Shown here in pieces: positions 1 through 9,502 of a DNA stretch of 64,000 nt; the first letter of the stretch is position 1; every line of letters starts with the position of its first letter. The notes beneath the pieces were generated by a model, which worked only from the letters and a program-made list of their open reading frames with translations, had not been told where the DNA came from and searched no databases. The position numbers and the translations under genes were made by a program. Source of the stretch: Plumapathes pennacea (lineage: Eukaryota; Cnidaria; Anthozoa; Antipatharia; Myriopathidae). The DNA lies in contig OZ038473.1 of assembly GCA_964036295.1 (NCBI GenBank), positions 6,851,501 to 6,915,500 of the forward strand, in the 5' to 3' direction.

Positions 1-1785
1 GAGTTTCCGTAGGAGACGCTCATGTGGTACAGTATCAAATGCCTTTGAAAAGTCTAGGATCAACAAGTCTATTTGGTTCCTTGCCTTCATTGATCTGGCA
101 AGGTCATCAATTGCACAGATCAGCTGTGATTCACAGGAGTGGCCTTGACGAAAGCCATGCTGGTAGTGCACTAGAATGTTGTTGCGGTCAAGATGTTTCA
201 TGATCTGGCTATACACAACGTGCTCCATGATCTTACAGGAGATGCAGGTAAGAGATACAGGTCTGTAATTGGCTGGGTCAGAGCGCTTTCCCTTCTTAAA
301 TATGGCTGTTACATTTGCCGAGAGCCAGTCAAGTGGCAAGGTACCAGTGTTGTAGGATTGATTAAATATCAATGTCAGGATTGGCGCAATCTCATCGGCA
401 GCTTCTTTTAACACTCTTGTTGGTAATAAGTCTGGTCCCATAGCCTTGTGTATATTCAGCTCTTTAAGTAGCTTGTGGATACCTTCCGTAGTGATGAATA
501 TATCCTCCATACCCGTAACATTATCTGTCGGCAAGTCAGGTAAGGTTGTTAGGTCTTCTTCAGTGAACACTCGCTGATACTGATCGCTAAGGAGTTTAGC
601 TTTTGTCCTACTATCGGATGCTGTTGAGCCATTGTATTTTAGTTGTGATATGCCAATTTTGTCTTTTCTCATGCTTTTGATGTAAGTCCAGAAGCGTTTC
701 GGTTTCTCCCGTAGTACAGATACATCAAGGATTTCCCCAATGTAGTTGTCGTGGGCTATGACAAGTTCTTTTTTTATGTGTCTCCTTAAGTCCTTAAATT
801 TTTTCCAGTCTTCGACTTTCCCCGATCTCTTCGCTTTCTTGTATCGACGGGCCTTTGTTCGGATTTTTCTCTTGAGGTCTCTCGTCATGTACGGTAGGTT
901 CCACCGCCCACTGAGTTGTTTCTGGGGCACATGATCCTTCGTGGCAGTTGCAATTGCTGATTTAAGCGCCCCCCAGTTCTCATCCACTGTGTTGGCCAGA
1001 GGATCTGATGCCAGGAATTCTTGTTTGAATGAACGCAGGTCATTCTTTACGTTTATCCAATTCGCTTTTCCATAGAGATGTATTGTCCTTGTTGTTTTCT
1101 TGTTAATCTTTGCTTTGATGTCAATGTCAGCAATAACAATGTCATGGTCGCTCATGCCTGGGCTGATGTGTATCTCCTTAATTAGGTCTGGGTTGGTGAC
1201 AAAAAGCAGGTCCAGTATGTTCTTATGTCTGGTTGGTTGAAAATTGACCTGCGAGACATAATTGTCTCTAGCTATCTCCAGCATTCTGTAGCTCACTCTA
1301 GCATTGTAAACACGAGAAGATTTGAGTGTCTCAGTGCTCCATTCAATGTCAGGTAGATTGAAGTCACCAGCCATAAGTAAATGTGGCATCGTGCTGTTGC
1401 TGCTAGCAGATAGTTGTCGCAATGAGGAGTCCAAGGCATCAAGGGACGCTACATCATTATTTGGAGGTCTGTAGAAGGAGCACAGGTATAGTGTTTTAGA
1501 GTTTTGAATCTGGAGTTTAGCCCACACAGCTTCACTCTCAGAATCCAGATCTGGCATTTCAGTGGCTACATAGTCTTCGTGAACAGCTATAAACACACCT
1601 CCTGCTCCAAGTTTGCGGTCTTTGCGGAATATCTCAAAGCATCGAGGGAAAACTTCTCCATTACAGATCGATTTGTCCAGGTGTGATTCACTGCCAAATA
1701 TGATGTCACGCTTCTCGCTGTCGATGAGTGCCTGGAATTCGACTCGTTTATCAGTGCTTCTCAAACTACAACAGTTAATAGACAT
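1..1785 (-). CDS. Non-LTR retrotransposon ORF2, endonuclease plus reverse transcriptase (partial, runs off left edge)
   Basis: I translated this minus-strand frame by hand and found no stop from about 1935 down to base 1. The first in-frame ATG is at 1785. The N-terminal half is an APE-type endonuclease: it starts MSINCCSLRS, has the conserved GDFNLPDIEW (about 1330-1360) and ends its fold with MSDHDIVIADID (about 1105-1160). A basic linker follows, then the start of the reverse transcriptase: NYRPVSLTCISCKIMEH (about 240-275), HGFRQGHSCESQL (about 121-155) and, at the very edge, DFSKAFDTVPHERLL with the first catalytic aspartate. The FADD box and C-terminus lie outside the window. The protein would nick target DNA and prime reverse transcription there. 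The family is CR1/Jockey-like by overall pattern; the exact clade is uncertain. The frame is uncorrupted over about 595 codons, so this may be a young copy. Confidence 0.9.
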   Translation of the reverse strand, partial: MSINCCSLRSTDKRVEFQALIDSEKRDIIFGSESHLDKSICNGEVFPRCFEIFRKDRKLGAGGVFIAVHEDYVATEMPDLDSESEAVWAKLQIQNSKTLYLCSFYRPPNNDVASLDALDSSLRQLSASSNSTMPHLLMAGDFNLPDIEWSTETLKSSRVYNARVSYRMLEIARDNYVSQVNFQPTRHKNILDLLFVTNPDLIKEIHISPGMSDHDIVIADIDIKAKINKKTTRTIHLYGKANWINVKNDLRSFKQEFLASDPLANTVDENWGALKSAIATATKDHVPQKQLSGRWNLPYMTRDLKRKIRTKARRYKKAKRSGKVEDWKKFKDLRRHIKKELVIAHDNYIGEILDVSVLREKPKRFWTYIKSMRKDKIGISQLKYNGSTASDSRTKAKLLSDQYQRVFTEEDLTTLPDLPTDNVTGMEDIFITTEGIHKLLKELNIHKAMGPDLLPTRVLKEAADEIAPILTLIFNQSYNTGTLPLDWLSANVTAIFKKGKRSDPANYRPVSLTCISCKIMEHVVYSQIMKHLDRNNILVHYQHGFRQGHSCESQLICAIDDLARSMKARNQIDLLILDFSKAFDTVPHERLLRKL

Positions 1786-1869
1786 GACCCTGAGAGGTTT
1801 CCACGGGGTTCTGGCATTCCGTTTTCTGGTTGGGATGTGTGGAGGGTTTGGCTGGTCTTGGGGGCACTG

Positions 1870-2763
1870 GGAGAGGCGCGGGAGAGGCGCCTGACTCGTC
1901 AAAGAAACGCAAACAACGCAAAACCAAGCATTCCCTTAGCATCTATGATGTAAGTCAGATCATTCAGGCGAAGAAGTTCACCACCAGGCTGGAACTGGTG
2001 TGTTTTCAATGCAGCAAAACCGCAAATGAAATACCTTGCAGAGTTCATCGCGAACAAGGGCAACAAAGCTGTCGATGAGGCTTTATTGGTCGTGAAGGAT
2101 TTGCAGAGGCGAAGCTTGCTCGATGTAAGAAGACAAGGATAGAGCTCTTGCGTGAGATGAAACAAGGCAAGTGCAGTGACGGATGCGAAGGCAAGTGGCT
2201 CACAGTGGCATTAGAAGTTCTTCAGAGCAACGGCATCATAGTTTCTGCATTTAGCAATGCTGTGTACACTGCACTGAAAGATGGGAGAGGCAAGTACCAG
2301 AATGTGTTTATCCACGGACCAGCAAATTCAGGCAAAACTTTCATCTTGTCGCCACTCAAGTCTGTTTACCGCACTTACTGTAACCCCGCTACTGGATCGT
2401 TTGCCTGAATGGGAGTTGAGGAGGCGGAGATAATCTTTCTTAATGACTTCAGATGGAGTCCGACTATCATTGCTTGGGCCGACCTTTTGCAGGCGTTGGA
2501 AGGTGACACTGCATTTGCCAGCGCCCAAGAACTTTTGTAAACGAGACATTGAACTGAGTAGCGACACGCCATTCTTTGCAACGGCAGATGCTCCACCGGT
2601 CCTGATAAAAGGCGGATGCATCGATCGTGTGAATAGTGAAATGATGGACGTGAGGTGGCGTTTCTTTAACTTCTGGAAACAAATTCTTCAGTGCCAGCAG
2701 CTTCGCATGACACTGTGTGGCCATTGCTTCACAGTGCTTGTGTTGCAACACAGCGAAACATGA
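1870..2763 (+). pseudogene. SF3-helicase-like P-loop ATPase gene, decayed
   Basis: Reading rightward, a basic N-terminal stretch (KRKQRKTKHSLSIYDVSQII near 1890-1960) leads to a Walker A motif, VFIHGPANSGKTFIL, near 2305-2345. An acidic-hydrophobic strand (IIFLNDFRW, about 2430-2455) sits where Walker B belongs, followed by LLQALEGDT and then a strand with TPFFATADAP near 2565-2595. That order (A, B, B', C) is the layout of superfamily 3 helicases, known from parvovirus-type Rep/NS1 proteins and relatives. The copy is dead: a TGA interrupts it at 2406-2408, a small indel shifts the frame near 2510, and the N-terminal third changes frame at least twice. It could come from an old virus-like insertion or an uncharacterised transposon. 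I do not recognise the source. Confidence 0.55.
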
Positions 2764-3575
2764 AACTGGATGTATGACGTCAATGTGCCGAGTACTGACA
2801 TCAAGTCTCAAAAGTTCGATTTTTTGAAAGTGAAGGAAATTGTACCTCTTGATATTGCACACAATGACTTATCGTTTATGTTTCCTATATTCTAAGTGAT
2901 GTTTATCGTTCAAACATGCCATTTTGATGTGTTTTCAACAGTTCTCACTCACTTGCAGCTGTAAGATTATAAATAGATTCTGATTTTTATTAACGGTCAA
3001 GGTGAGAACTGTTGAAATTAAGCTTCGGCTGGTCAAATATACCGGCCAATATGATATGTTAATGTATCTACAGTGGGAAAAGTAGTTCGAACGTTCTTTT
3101 CTGAGGAAGTGCTGTAAAATCCGATTTATTTGCGTATTTGTTACTGAGAATTGACGTTATTGTGGCCGAGTATTGTCACGGCATGAACTCGGACATCACT
3201 CAAAGTACACATGTCACGTGTAGCTTTACTTCTTGTTGCTAGGAGATTTGTATTTATCACTTACAAATTAATACACAGGGCTTTGATTAGAAACTTGTTT
3301 ATTGTTGCCATGGCACGACATCACCAGTCTGCCAAGCTGCAGATATTTGTTCTTAGTGTGCGTTGCCCAGTATGAAAAACCCAGCAATACTTGAAACAAA
3401 AGAGGCCAATTGAATTAATGCTGGGAAACGTACCCCCCGATCGAACTGCAAATGCACAAGCCCCGGGGAATAGGGCTGAAACAGAAACACCACGATGATA
3501 ATCAGCAAGACGCACTGTTACACGCAGTCGGCCACAGAGGACATATGATCACCGGGTCACACGCAAACGTTAGAC
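2764..3575. other. No gene seen
   Basis: AT-rich spacer between the decayed helicase-like gene and the Tc1/mariner remnant. I see no coding similarity, splice structure or repeat partner elsewhere in the window. Confidence 0.5.
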
Positions 3576-3646
3576 ATGCAAGAAAGATACAAACAACATT
3601 TGTTAAAATATGACAGTACCCAACAGAAAAATGATGCAAAACTAAA

Positions 3647-4714
3647 TCAATACTTTGTTCTGTGTCCCTTCGAGTCCCGCAAGGCTTGGATTCGTTTTGG
3701 GATACTTGCTATTGTGCGATCTATTATTTCTACTGAAATGCTGTCCAGAACTCTTGTCTGGAACTGTTCAAAAGACTCCGACACTATATTTCGAGAAATA
3801 GCTTCTTGCTGTAAATTTGATTTTACCAGATAAAAGATGTTTTCAATTGGATTGAGATCTGGTGAGCGAGGAGGAATTTTGTGGAGCTCTGCCTTGATTT
3901 CCTCAAGAGTGGATCTTGCGACTTTGCTCGTTTGCGATGGATCGTTGTCCATTAAAAATAAACGTCTGCCGCCATTTTTCAGTCCAGGCCGTGTAAAGCA
4001 AATATTGAAATGCTCTTTTATAAACGCTGCAAAGAATTGGCCATTCATTTTCTCATACGGTACACGCAAAATAACTCCCTTACCAAAGGTTATTGCCACA
4101 ATAACATGAACTCTGCACCCACCAGCGAGATCTTTGCACCTTTAGTTGTCACAGTTAGGCCTTTGCTTTTGTTTCGTCAAACTCTTGAATGCACCACGGA
4201 GGCGGTGCTCATCGGATTGTACTTGTGTACAATTCAGCCAAGTAAAAGGAAACTTCGTCAGTCCAAAACGAAGGCGCATAACATCTCATTTCTTGTGCAT
4301 ACTTCAAGCGCAGTCTTCTGTCATTTTCCGTTAGCAGTCCCTTCTTGCGTGCCTGTAAAAACCCATATCCTTCCTCATTTAGTAGGCACGAGAAGTTTCA
4401 TCTGCTGTCCAGTTTGCTCATGCCGGTCTTCCCCACCAGATAATCCACCGTCATGTTAGCGTTCTCTTGCCTGGACACTTTCAAATTGCAAACCAGGTCA
4501 CGCATGTTTCTCTCAATTGCCTTTCTTGGTCTTCCCATTTTGGTTTTCACACCCTTCGATGCCGATCTTGGTCTGTTTCTTTGAAGAAAACTTTGGCGGC
4601 AAACTCTAGCTGCGGAAGACTTGGATATTCCACAGTCTCGCACGATATCGCAAAACGATTTCTTTTCGTTATTTTCAACGCCCTCTGCTGCGCGGAAACT
4701 GTTTCTTTTCCCAT
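3647..4714 (-). pseudogene. Tc1/mariner-type (IS630 superfamily) transposase, frameshifted
   Basis: The likely start is the ATG at 4712-4714 (MGKETVSAQQRAL...). A helix-turn-helix region with RDCGISKSSAARVCRQ follows in another frame (about 4560-4640), then the basic hinge KTKMGRPRKAIERN. The DDE core is in pieces: FWTDEVSFYL with the first aspartate near 4250, then LFLMDNDPSQTSK (second aspartate, about 3950-3990) and SPDLNPIENIFY (third acidic residue, about 3855-3890). The protein would bind element ends and move them by cut and paste. At least three frame changes, near 4400-4620 and 4100-4200, kill it. The 3' half (3647-4099) remains open for 150 codons. Its 5' side is abutted at 4751 by the left end of the ISL2EU-like element. 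Confidence 0.85.
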
Positions 4715-5072
4715 GTGAACCGCTGTTTTTCTTTTAATTTCGACGATAGCCAAGCCACTCAAAGGCGCGGTTACGAAGCCCCATACAAATCACTGTATTT
4801 TTAGTCACGCTTGCAAACACGCTTGGAATGTGCCGGAAATTTTGCCACTGAAAGATTACACAGCATTTTGGCCTTCTTTGATATTGAAGGTGGGTGTATT
4901 TCCTTATTGTATAGAAAATGTTAGCAAGGTCCGATCGATATTTCTCCTGTTTTGAGCAATTTTAGTACCGCTGGAACATCGAAGCGTGAACGCGTGGAGC
5001 ACATGGTTGCATGAAGTGTGTGTTTGTAGACAACTTGCCAAATTTATTGAATCTAACAGTTGTATTCGCTAA

Positions 5073-6028
5073 CATGGCAACCTACTTCACACAAGGCTAC
5101 CACGATCAAAACGCTGACGAAACGAGCGCAACTACTTTGTGACTCTCCTGATGACTTAGTTAACGAGACCTGACACCTGGAACACGTTTTCCAGAAGAAC
5201 GACTACGACCCTAACTTTGTCAAATGCAACACTCACAAGAACACCGCACCCAACGAGACTACCGACAACGAAACCACTGATGACACAACTCCATTGACCT
5301 TGGCCACACTACCGTACATCAGAGGCACCTCTGAGACGATAGCACATATTCTATGACCCTACAACATCCGGGTAGCCCACAAACCCATCACGACTCTACG
5401 CGACTTACTGACCAACGTAAAGGACAAAGACGAACCCATCAACAGACGGGGAACAGTATACAGAATATCTTGTACTGACTGCAAAGCCACCTACATCGGT
5501 GAAACTGGCAGAAACCTGAACACGAGACTTACTGAACACAAATGAGCTACCAGAAACGGCGACATCAGAAATCACATTTCTGAACACCACCGACAGACTA
5601 AACACGACATCAACTGGGACTCTGCTGAGTGCATCAGCCACAGTACCAACTACTACCAACGACTTACACTGGAAAGCTGGTACACAAACTTAGAACGGAA
5701 ACCTCTCAACAGATGCCAACAATTACCGGCACCTTACAAACGACTGATAGATGACATCAAACGCAACCGAACGAACAATAGACTAATCAACAGGACAAAA
5801 GAACATCAACTGACATCAACAACATCAACACAACCAAGCCGACTCGACCAACCATAGGCCGACATAACGGACCAATCACTTCTACGACCAGAGACATATA
5901 TACCGCCATCTGACGAATACTTTTCACTTGACTCTGAAGATGACTTCCGCTCAGGTAGTCGAAACGTCAGTCACCAACAACAGTCTTTCTGGAGACTACT
6001 CTAACCTGGACGATCACAACCAACCTAC
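5073..6028 (+). mobile_element. 5'-truncated Penelope-like retroelement with GIY-YIG endonuclease
   Basis: The insert is bounded by a 12-bp direct repeat, TGTATTCGCTAA, at 5061-5072 and 6029-6040, the target duplication size expected for this class. Reading rightward, a decayed RT C-terminus (about 5100-5350) is followed by a GIY-YIG nuclease: TVYRISCTDCKATYIGETGR (about 5453-5512), then RLTEHK and the later CISHS...YYQRLTLESWY stretch. The cysteine pair and the Y...YIG spacing are clear. In-frame stops at the codon after AHIL (about 5355) and just after EHK (about 5545) inactivate it. The 3' tail ends at 6028. It sits inside the left inverted repeat of the ISL2EU-like element, so it is younger than that element. 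Confidence 0.85.
5928..5980 (+). ncRNA. Possible hammerhead-ribozyme-like core in the Penelope 3' region
   Basis: A CTGAAGA motif (fits the hammerhead CUGANGA box) is followed by a short self-complementary segment (GACT...AGTC) and then CGAAAC directly before GTC. Penelope-like elements are known to carry hammerhead motifs. The helix is short and I could not fold it, so this is only a candidate. Confidence 0.25.
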
Positions 6029-6171
6029 TGTATTCGCTAAGCCAGCTAAGTTTACGTGTTCGATGTGAAGGTAGCTGATTTTAGAATCGTATTTTAACAT
6101 GATTTTTTGTAATGACAATACAAATAGAAAAATGATACTTACAGGTATATGGTTTTTGTTTTTAGTTTTAA

Positions 6172-7671
6172 TCCCCGAACGAAGTGAGGGAAATACTCAC
6201 GACACTAATGCAGCAATATTATACCGCCTACTTGGGGACTCCAAGCCTGTCGCCATCTCGAAATTTAACGTTGTCTGTCAGTCAGTCAGTCAGTCAGTCA
6301 GTCTGTCGTACGACTTTAGGCGCGGTTACCCCGCTAACCAATAACAAAGGCCGGATCGATCACGTGTGCCCTGTTGTTTTACTCGGAATAACTTAGAGAT
6401 GAGATTTGAACGAAGCATTTAGATTTGAACGAAGCAACAATATATTGTAGCTGCGTTCACGAAAATGGAAAACTTAACTGAAAAACTTGAAACACAACAG
6501 TCTCGCGAAGCTCGTCTTCAAATGAGAAGGGAACAGGCACGAGCAAGGCGAAATCGTGAAACGAGCGAACAACAGTGCATGAATGCCGATCGAAAGCGAC
6601 ATGAACAGAAACGGGTAATGCAGACAACTCCGCAAAGAGAACAGCGCTTGAACGCAAATCGGAAACTTCAGGAGAAAAATCGGGCCGAAGAGAAGACTCC
6701 GCAAATTAAGACAACAGCGCATGAATGCCGACCAAAAGCGACATGAACAGAAGCGGGAAACACAGACAACTCCGCAAAGGGAACAGTGCTTGAAAGCAAA
6801 TCGGGAGCTTCAGACGCCGTTTTGTGTTAAACTCAGATACTTATTTAGAAAGGACAAGCAACAAAGGTTAGTCAGTGGAAATCGAACAATCACCGTGACA
6901 AATATATATTTTGTAACTCGATCACTTCAAGAATGTATTAAAATCTGTATGCTGATCATTTTCCCTCGAAGTATTGTTTTACTACGCTTCTGTCGCCAGT
7001 TTCGGCTACCGTATTTGTTCAGAGCAATCGGAACTTGGAGTCTTGAATAATTTAGTCAGATGTCTTATTTTTCTGTAATCTGACACGCGGTGATTGCAGC
7101 GAAAATCGTTCACAAGCCCTTAGAAGTATTACTGGGTCTGAAGCCCGTGTATAATTTGAAGTAAACTGTTCAAGTTTTGCTTTGATTCTGGGAGAAATTT
7201 TGCTGTTTTGAGTGGGTTCAAATACAAAACAATTCGAGCCTATTAAATATGCATGCCTGAGTCTGGTGCATGCAGTAGTAAAAACAAATCGCACAGGAAG
7301 CCTATTTAATTGTACTGCCTATGAATTCGAAATTAGAAAATCAGTGTTCCTTTTTTCCCGTACTACGACGGCCGACCAACTTCAAACTTTGAGTATTAAA
7401 TTTCGAGAACGTGCTTGGCAGACTGTATGAATTAATTTGACGTGCCGACCGTGGGAAATACGTACTTCGTCACGCAATCGATTCTTTTTTCAACGCAAAA
7501 GTATAACACACACCATTCTTTTTCTCCTTCCTTTGCGTGTAGCACTTGAGTTCGAAGAAAAGATTAAGTCAACATTTCGGTAAAACAAAGGCTACTCTTA
7601 TTGGGAGTTACCAAAGTAAAAGTCCCATCAATGGCAGAGTGAGGGGGTATATGCGATTATCGTATTTCTAG
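6172..7671 (+). mobile_element. Non-autonomous Helitron, copy A (1.5 kb)
   Basis: It begins TCCCCGAACGAAGTGAGGG and ends with a small hairpin (ATGCGA-TTA-TCGTAT) followed by TTCTAG. The base before is A (6171) and the base after is T (7672). TC start, hairpin, CTAG end and A/T insertion site are the Helitron hallmarks. Copy B (24864-26351, opposite strand) is nearly identical, differing visibly in the number of CAGT units near 6280-6303. No Rep or helicase is encoded, only a coiled-coil ORF. Confidence 0.9.
6465..6746 (+). CDS. Charged coiled-coil ORF of the non-autonomous Helitron
   Basis: A 93-residue frame beginning MENLTEKLETQQSREARLQ. It is made of repeating segments of about 17-21 residues rich in Arg, Glu and Gln (variants of QREQRLNANRKLQEKNRAEE), predicting a long helix or coiled coil. 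The same repeat begins the large Helitron's protein at 28638 and recurs in copies B and E, so it is the retained first exon of the autonomous Helitron protein. I cannot assign a biochemical role; repeats like this usually precede the Rep domain in cnidarian Helitrons. Whether the short ORF is translated is unknown, and the frame is preserved in copies A and B only as far as the truncation. Confidence 0.45.
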   Translation: MENLTEKLETQQSREARLQMRREQARARRNRETSEQQCMNADRKRHEQKRVMQTTPQREQRLNANRKLQEKNRAEEKTPQIKTTAHECRPKAT

Positions 7672-7782
7672 TTTAGATCTCAGTTTCAAATTTTTCACCC
7701 TCGAGTACCTATTACGCATCACAACTCAAAAAGTAAATGATGACACTATGTCTACCAATCTTTAAATGTGCTGTCTGTCATT

Positions 7783-9245
7783 ATGCCACCCAAACCCAAG
7801 AAAGCCCATTGCTGTGTCGGTGGCTGCAATAATGATGACAGATACCCTATGTATGTTGTGCGATCTCATGTGAAGGTTATGATATTTTTCAAGTTTACTA
7901 AAGCTGCTGGGAAACGTGAGATATGGATAACAAATATTCTTAAAGGACTACAGCAATTTTCACCAGGTGCTGGAACATTTGTTTGTGCCAACCACTTTCC
8001 TGATGGAGAGCCTACTTGGGAAAATCCCAACCCAACACTGTTTTTGAGCACACTTGAAAATAAGTTTGGCAGTACACCCAAGAAGAGGAAGTTATCTGCA
8101 AGAAAGAGCATGCCAGTAATTAAGCCTAGAAAATTATTTGAGTCTCCATTGTGTAAAGGTGAGGAAAACCTTGAACAAGAAAGCTGTGATTTGGATGGTA
8201 TTGAACATTTATCTCAGACAGATGATTCTGACTGGGAGCCAGAAATTGCCAATCCAGACTCTATGTTTGAAGAAATTTCAAGGCAGGGACTTGTTACATT
8301 TTATACAGGTTTACCTTATGCAGAAACATTCAAGTATCTGCATGATTACCTGAGACCAAAAGCAAAAAACATGAATTATTGGAAAGGGCAAACACAAGTT
8401 GAGAAGGAAAAATTAAAGCAGAGCACATCACGGTCACTGACTGAAATGTTTAGGCTTTATGAAGCAGTTGGAGCAGAACCACCTCCAGTCAAGAGAGGGA
8501 GAAAGAGACAACTCAGCTTGGAGCAAGAGTTTCTTTTAGCCATGATGAAATTAAGGCTTGGGCTTTTGGCAAATGACTTGGCTTTTAGATTCAACATCTC
8601 CCAGTCATTAGTGTCACAGATTTTTTCAACCTGCGTGCGCTTTTTAGCAAAGGAACTCAGTTGGCTGATAATGTGGCCAAGTAAAGGGCAGATCTATTGT
8701 GAGCTACCAGATTCATTCAAGAGATTGTTCCCAAAGGTGCGGTGCATTATAGACTGCACAGAAATCTTCACAGAAACCCCAAGTGCTCTGGATATTCAGG
8801 CTACACTCTGGTCAGACTACAAGCATCACTCAACCATTAAATTTCTTGTGGGAATTACACCAAATGGGGCTCCTTCATATGTCTCACCCTGCTATGGGGG
8901 CAGAGCAACAGACAAATTTATAGTTAGAAACTGGTTTTCTAGATGTGGTAGAGCCATATGACCAAATCATGGCTGACCGGGGGTTCAAGATCAAGGAAGA
9001 ACTGTTACTGCGAAATGCTTCCTTGTGCACCCAGCACAAGGGCTGGATTGCAGATGGTTTCGAGGGATGTCAGAGAAACATCTCGAATTGCCAATGTAAG
9101 GATATATGTTGAACAGGCAATTGGACGTTTGAAGAGTTATCACATATTGAAACAAGAGCTACCAATCAAATACCTCCCATTATGTGATGATTTAGTAAAG
9201 GTTGTGTGTGCACTCACATGCTTGCAAGATCCATTATGTATCTGA
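7783..9245 (+). pseudogene. THAP-domain transposase (DDE_Tnp_4 type) of the ISL2EU-like element
   Basis: I start at ATG 7783 (MPPKPKKAHCCVGGC). Residues 1-90 form a THAP zinc finger (CVGGC ... FVCANHF, CxxC/CxxH type) for binding transposon ends. A basic acidic linker follows. A helix-turn-helix-like segment (LLANDLAFRFNISQSLVSQIF, about 8560-8620) precedes the nuclease core: IDCTEI with the first aspartate (about 8748-8765), MADRGF with the second (about 8969-8987) and RIYVEQAIGRLKSY with the glutamate (about 9102-9143). The first ORF ends at 8961. The frame changes near 8930-8945 and again near 9030, so the second aspartate and the glutamate are in two other frames. The gene converges on the YqaJ gene, as expected for a two-gene ISL2EU element. 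Confidence 0.85.
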
Positions 9246-9502
9246 GCTGCACACAGAATTGCCAATCTATTCACAACAAACTGCATTTTATTAAACCAGG
9301 AGAACACTGTACATTTGCCTTGGAAAGTGTAAGAACAGTTACGTGATTTATATGACCATGTTATTGCTGTAGTATCAATGTTCTTAACTATTCTGTGTGC
9401 AATTCGTATTAAACAAGAGAGGTTACAGCATACTGTTTCTTTATAATGAGAAAAAACTACAGTGTAACCTCCACTAATACATAGAACTAGTATTACAGTG
9501 TA

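Larger units (their letters stand above)
4751..6094 (+). repeat. Left terminal inverted repeat, split by an insertion
   Basis: Two pieces, 4751-5072 and 6041-6094, together match the complement of 11478-11852 with only scattered differences. The 956-bp gap is the Penelope-like insertion flanked by a duplicated TGTATTCGCTAA. Joining the pieces gives about 376 bp, equal to the right repeat. Confidence 0.85.
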
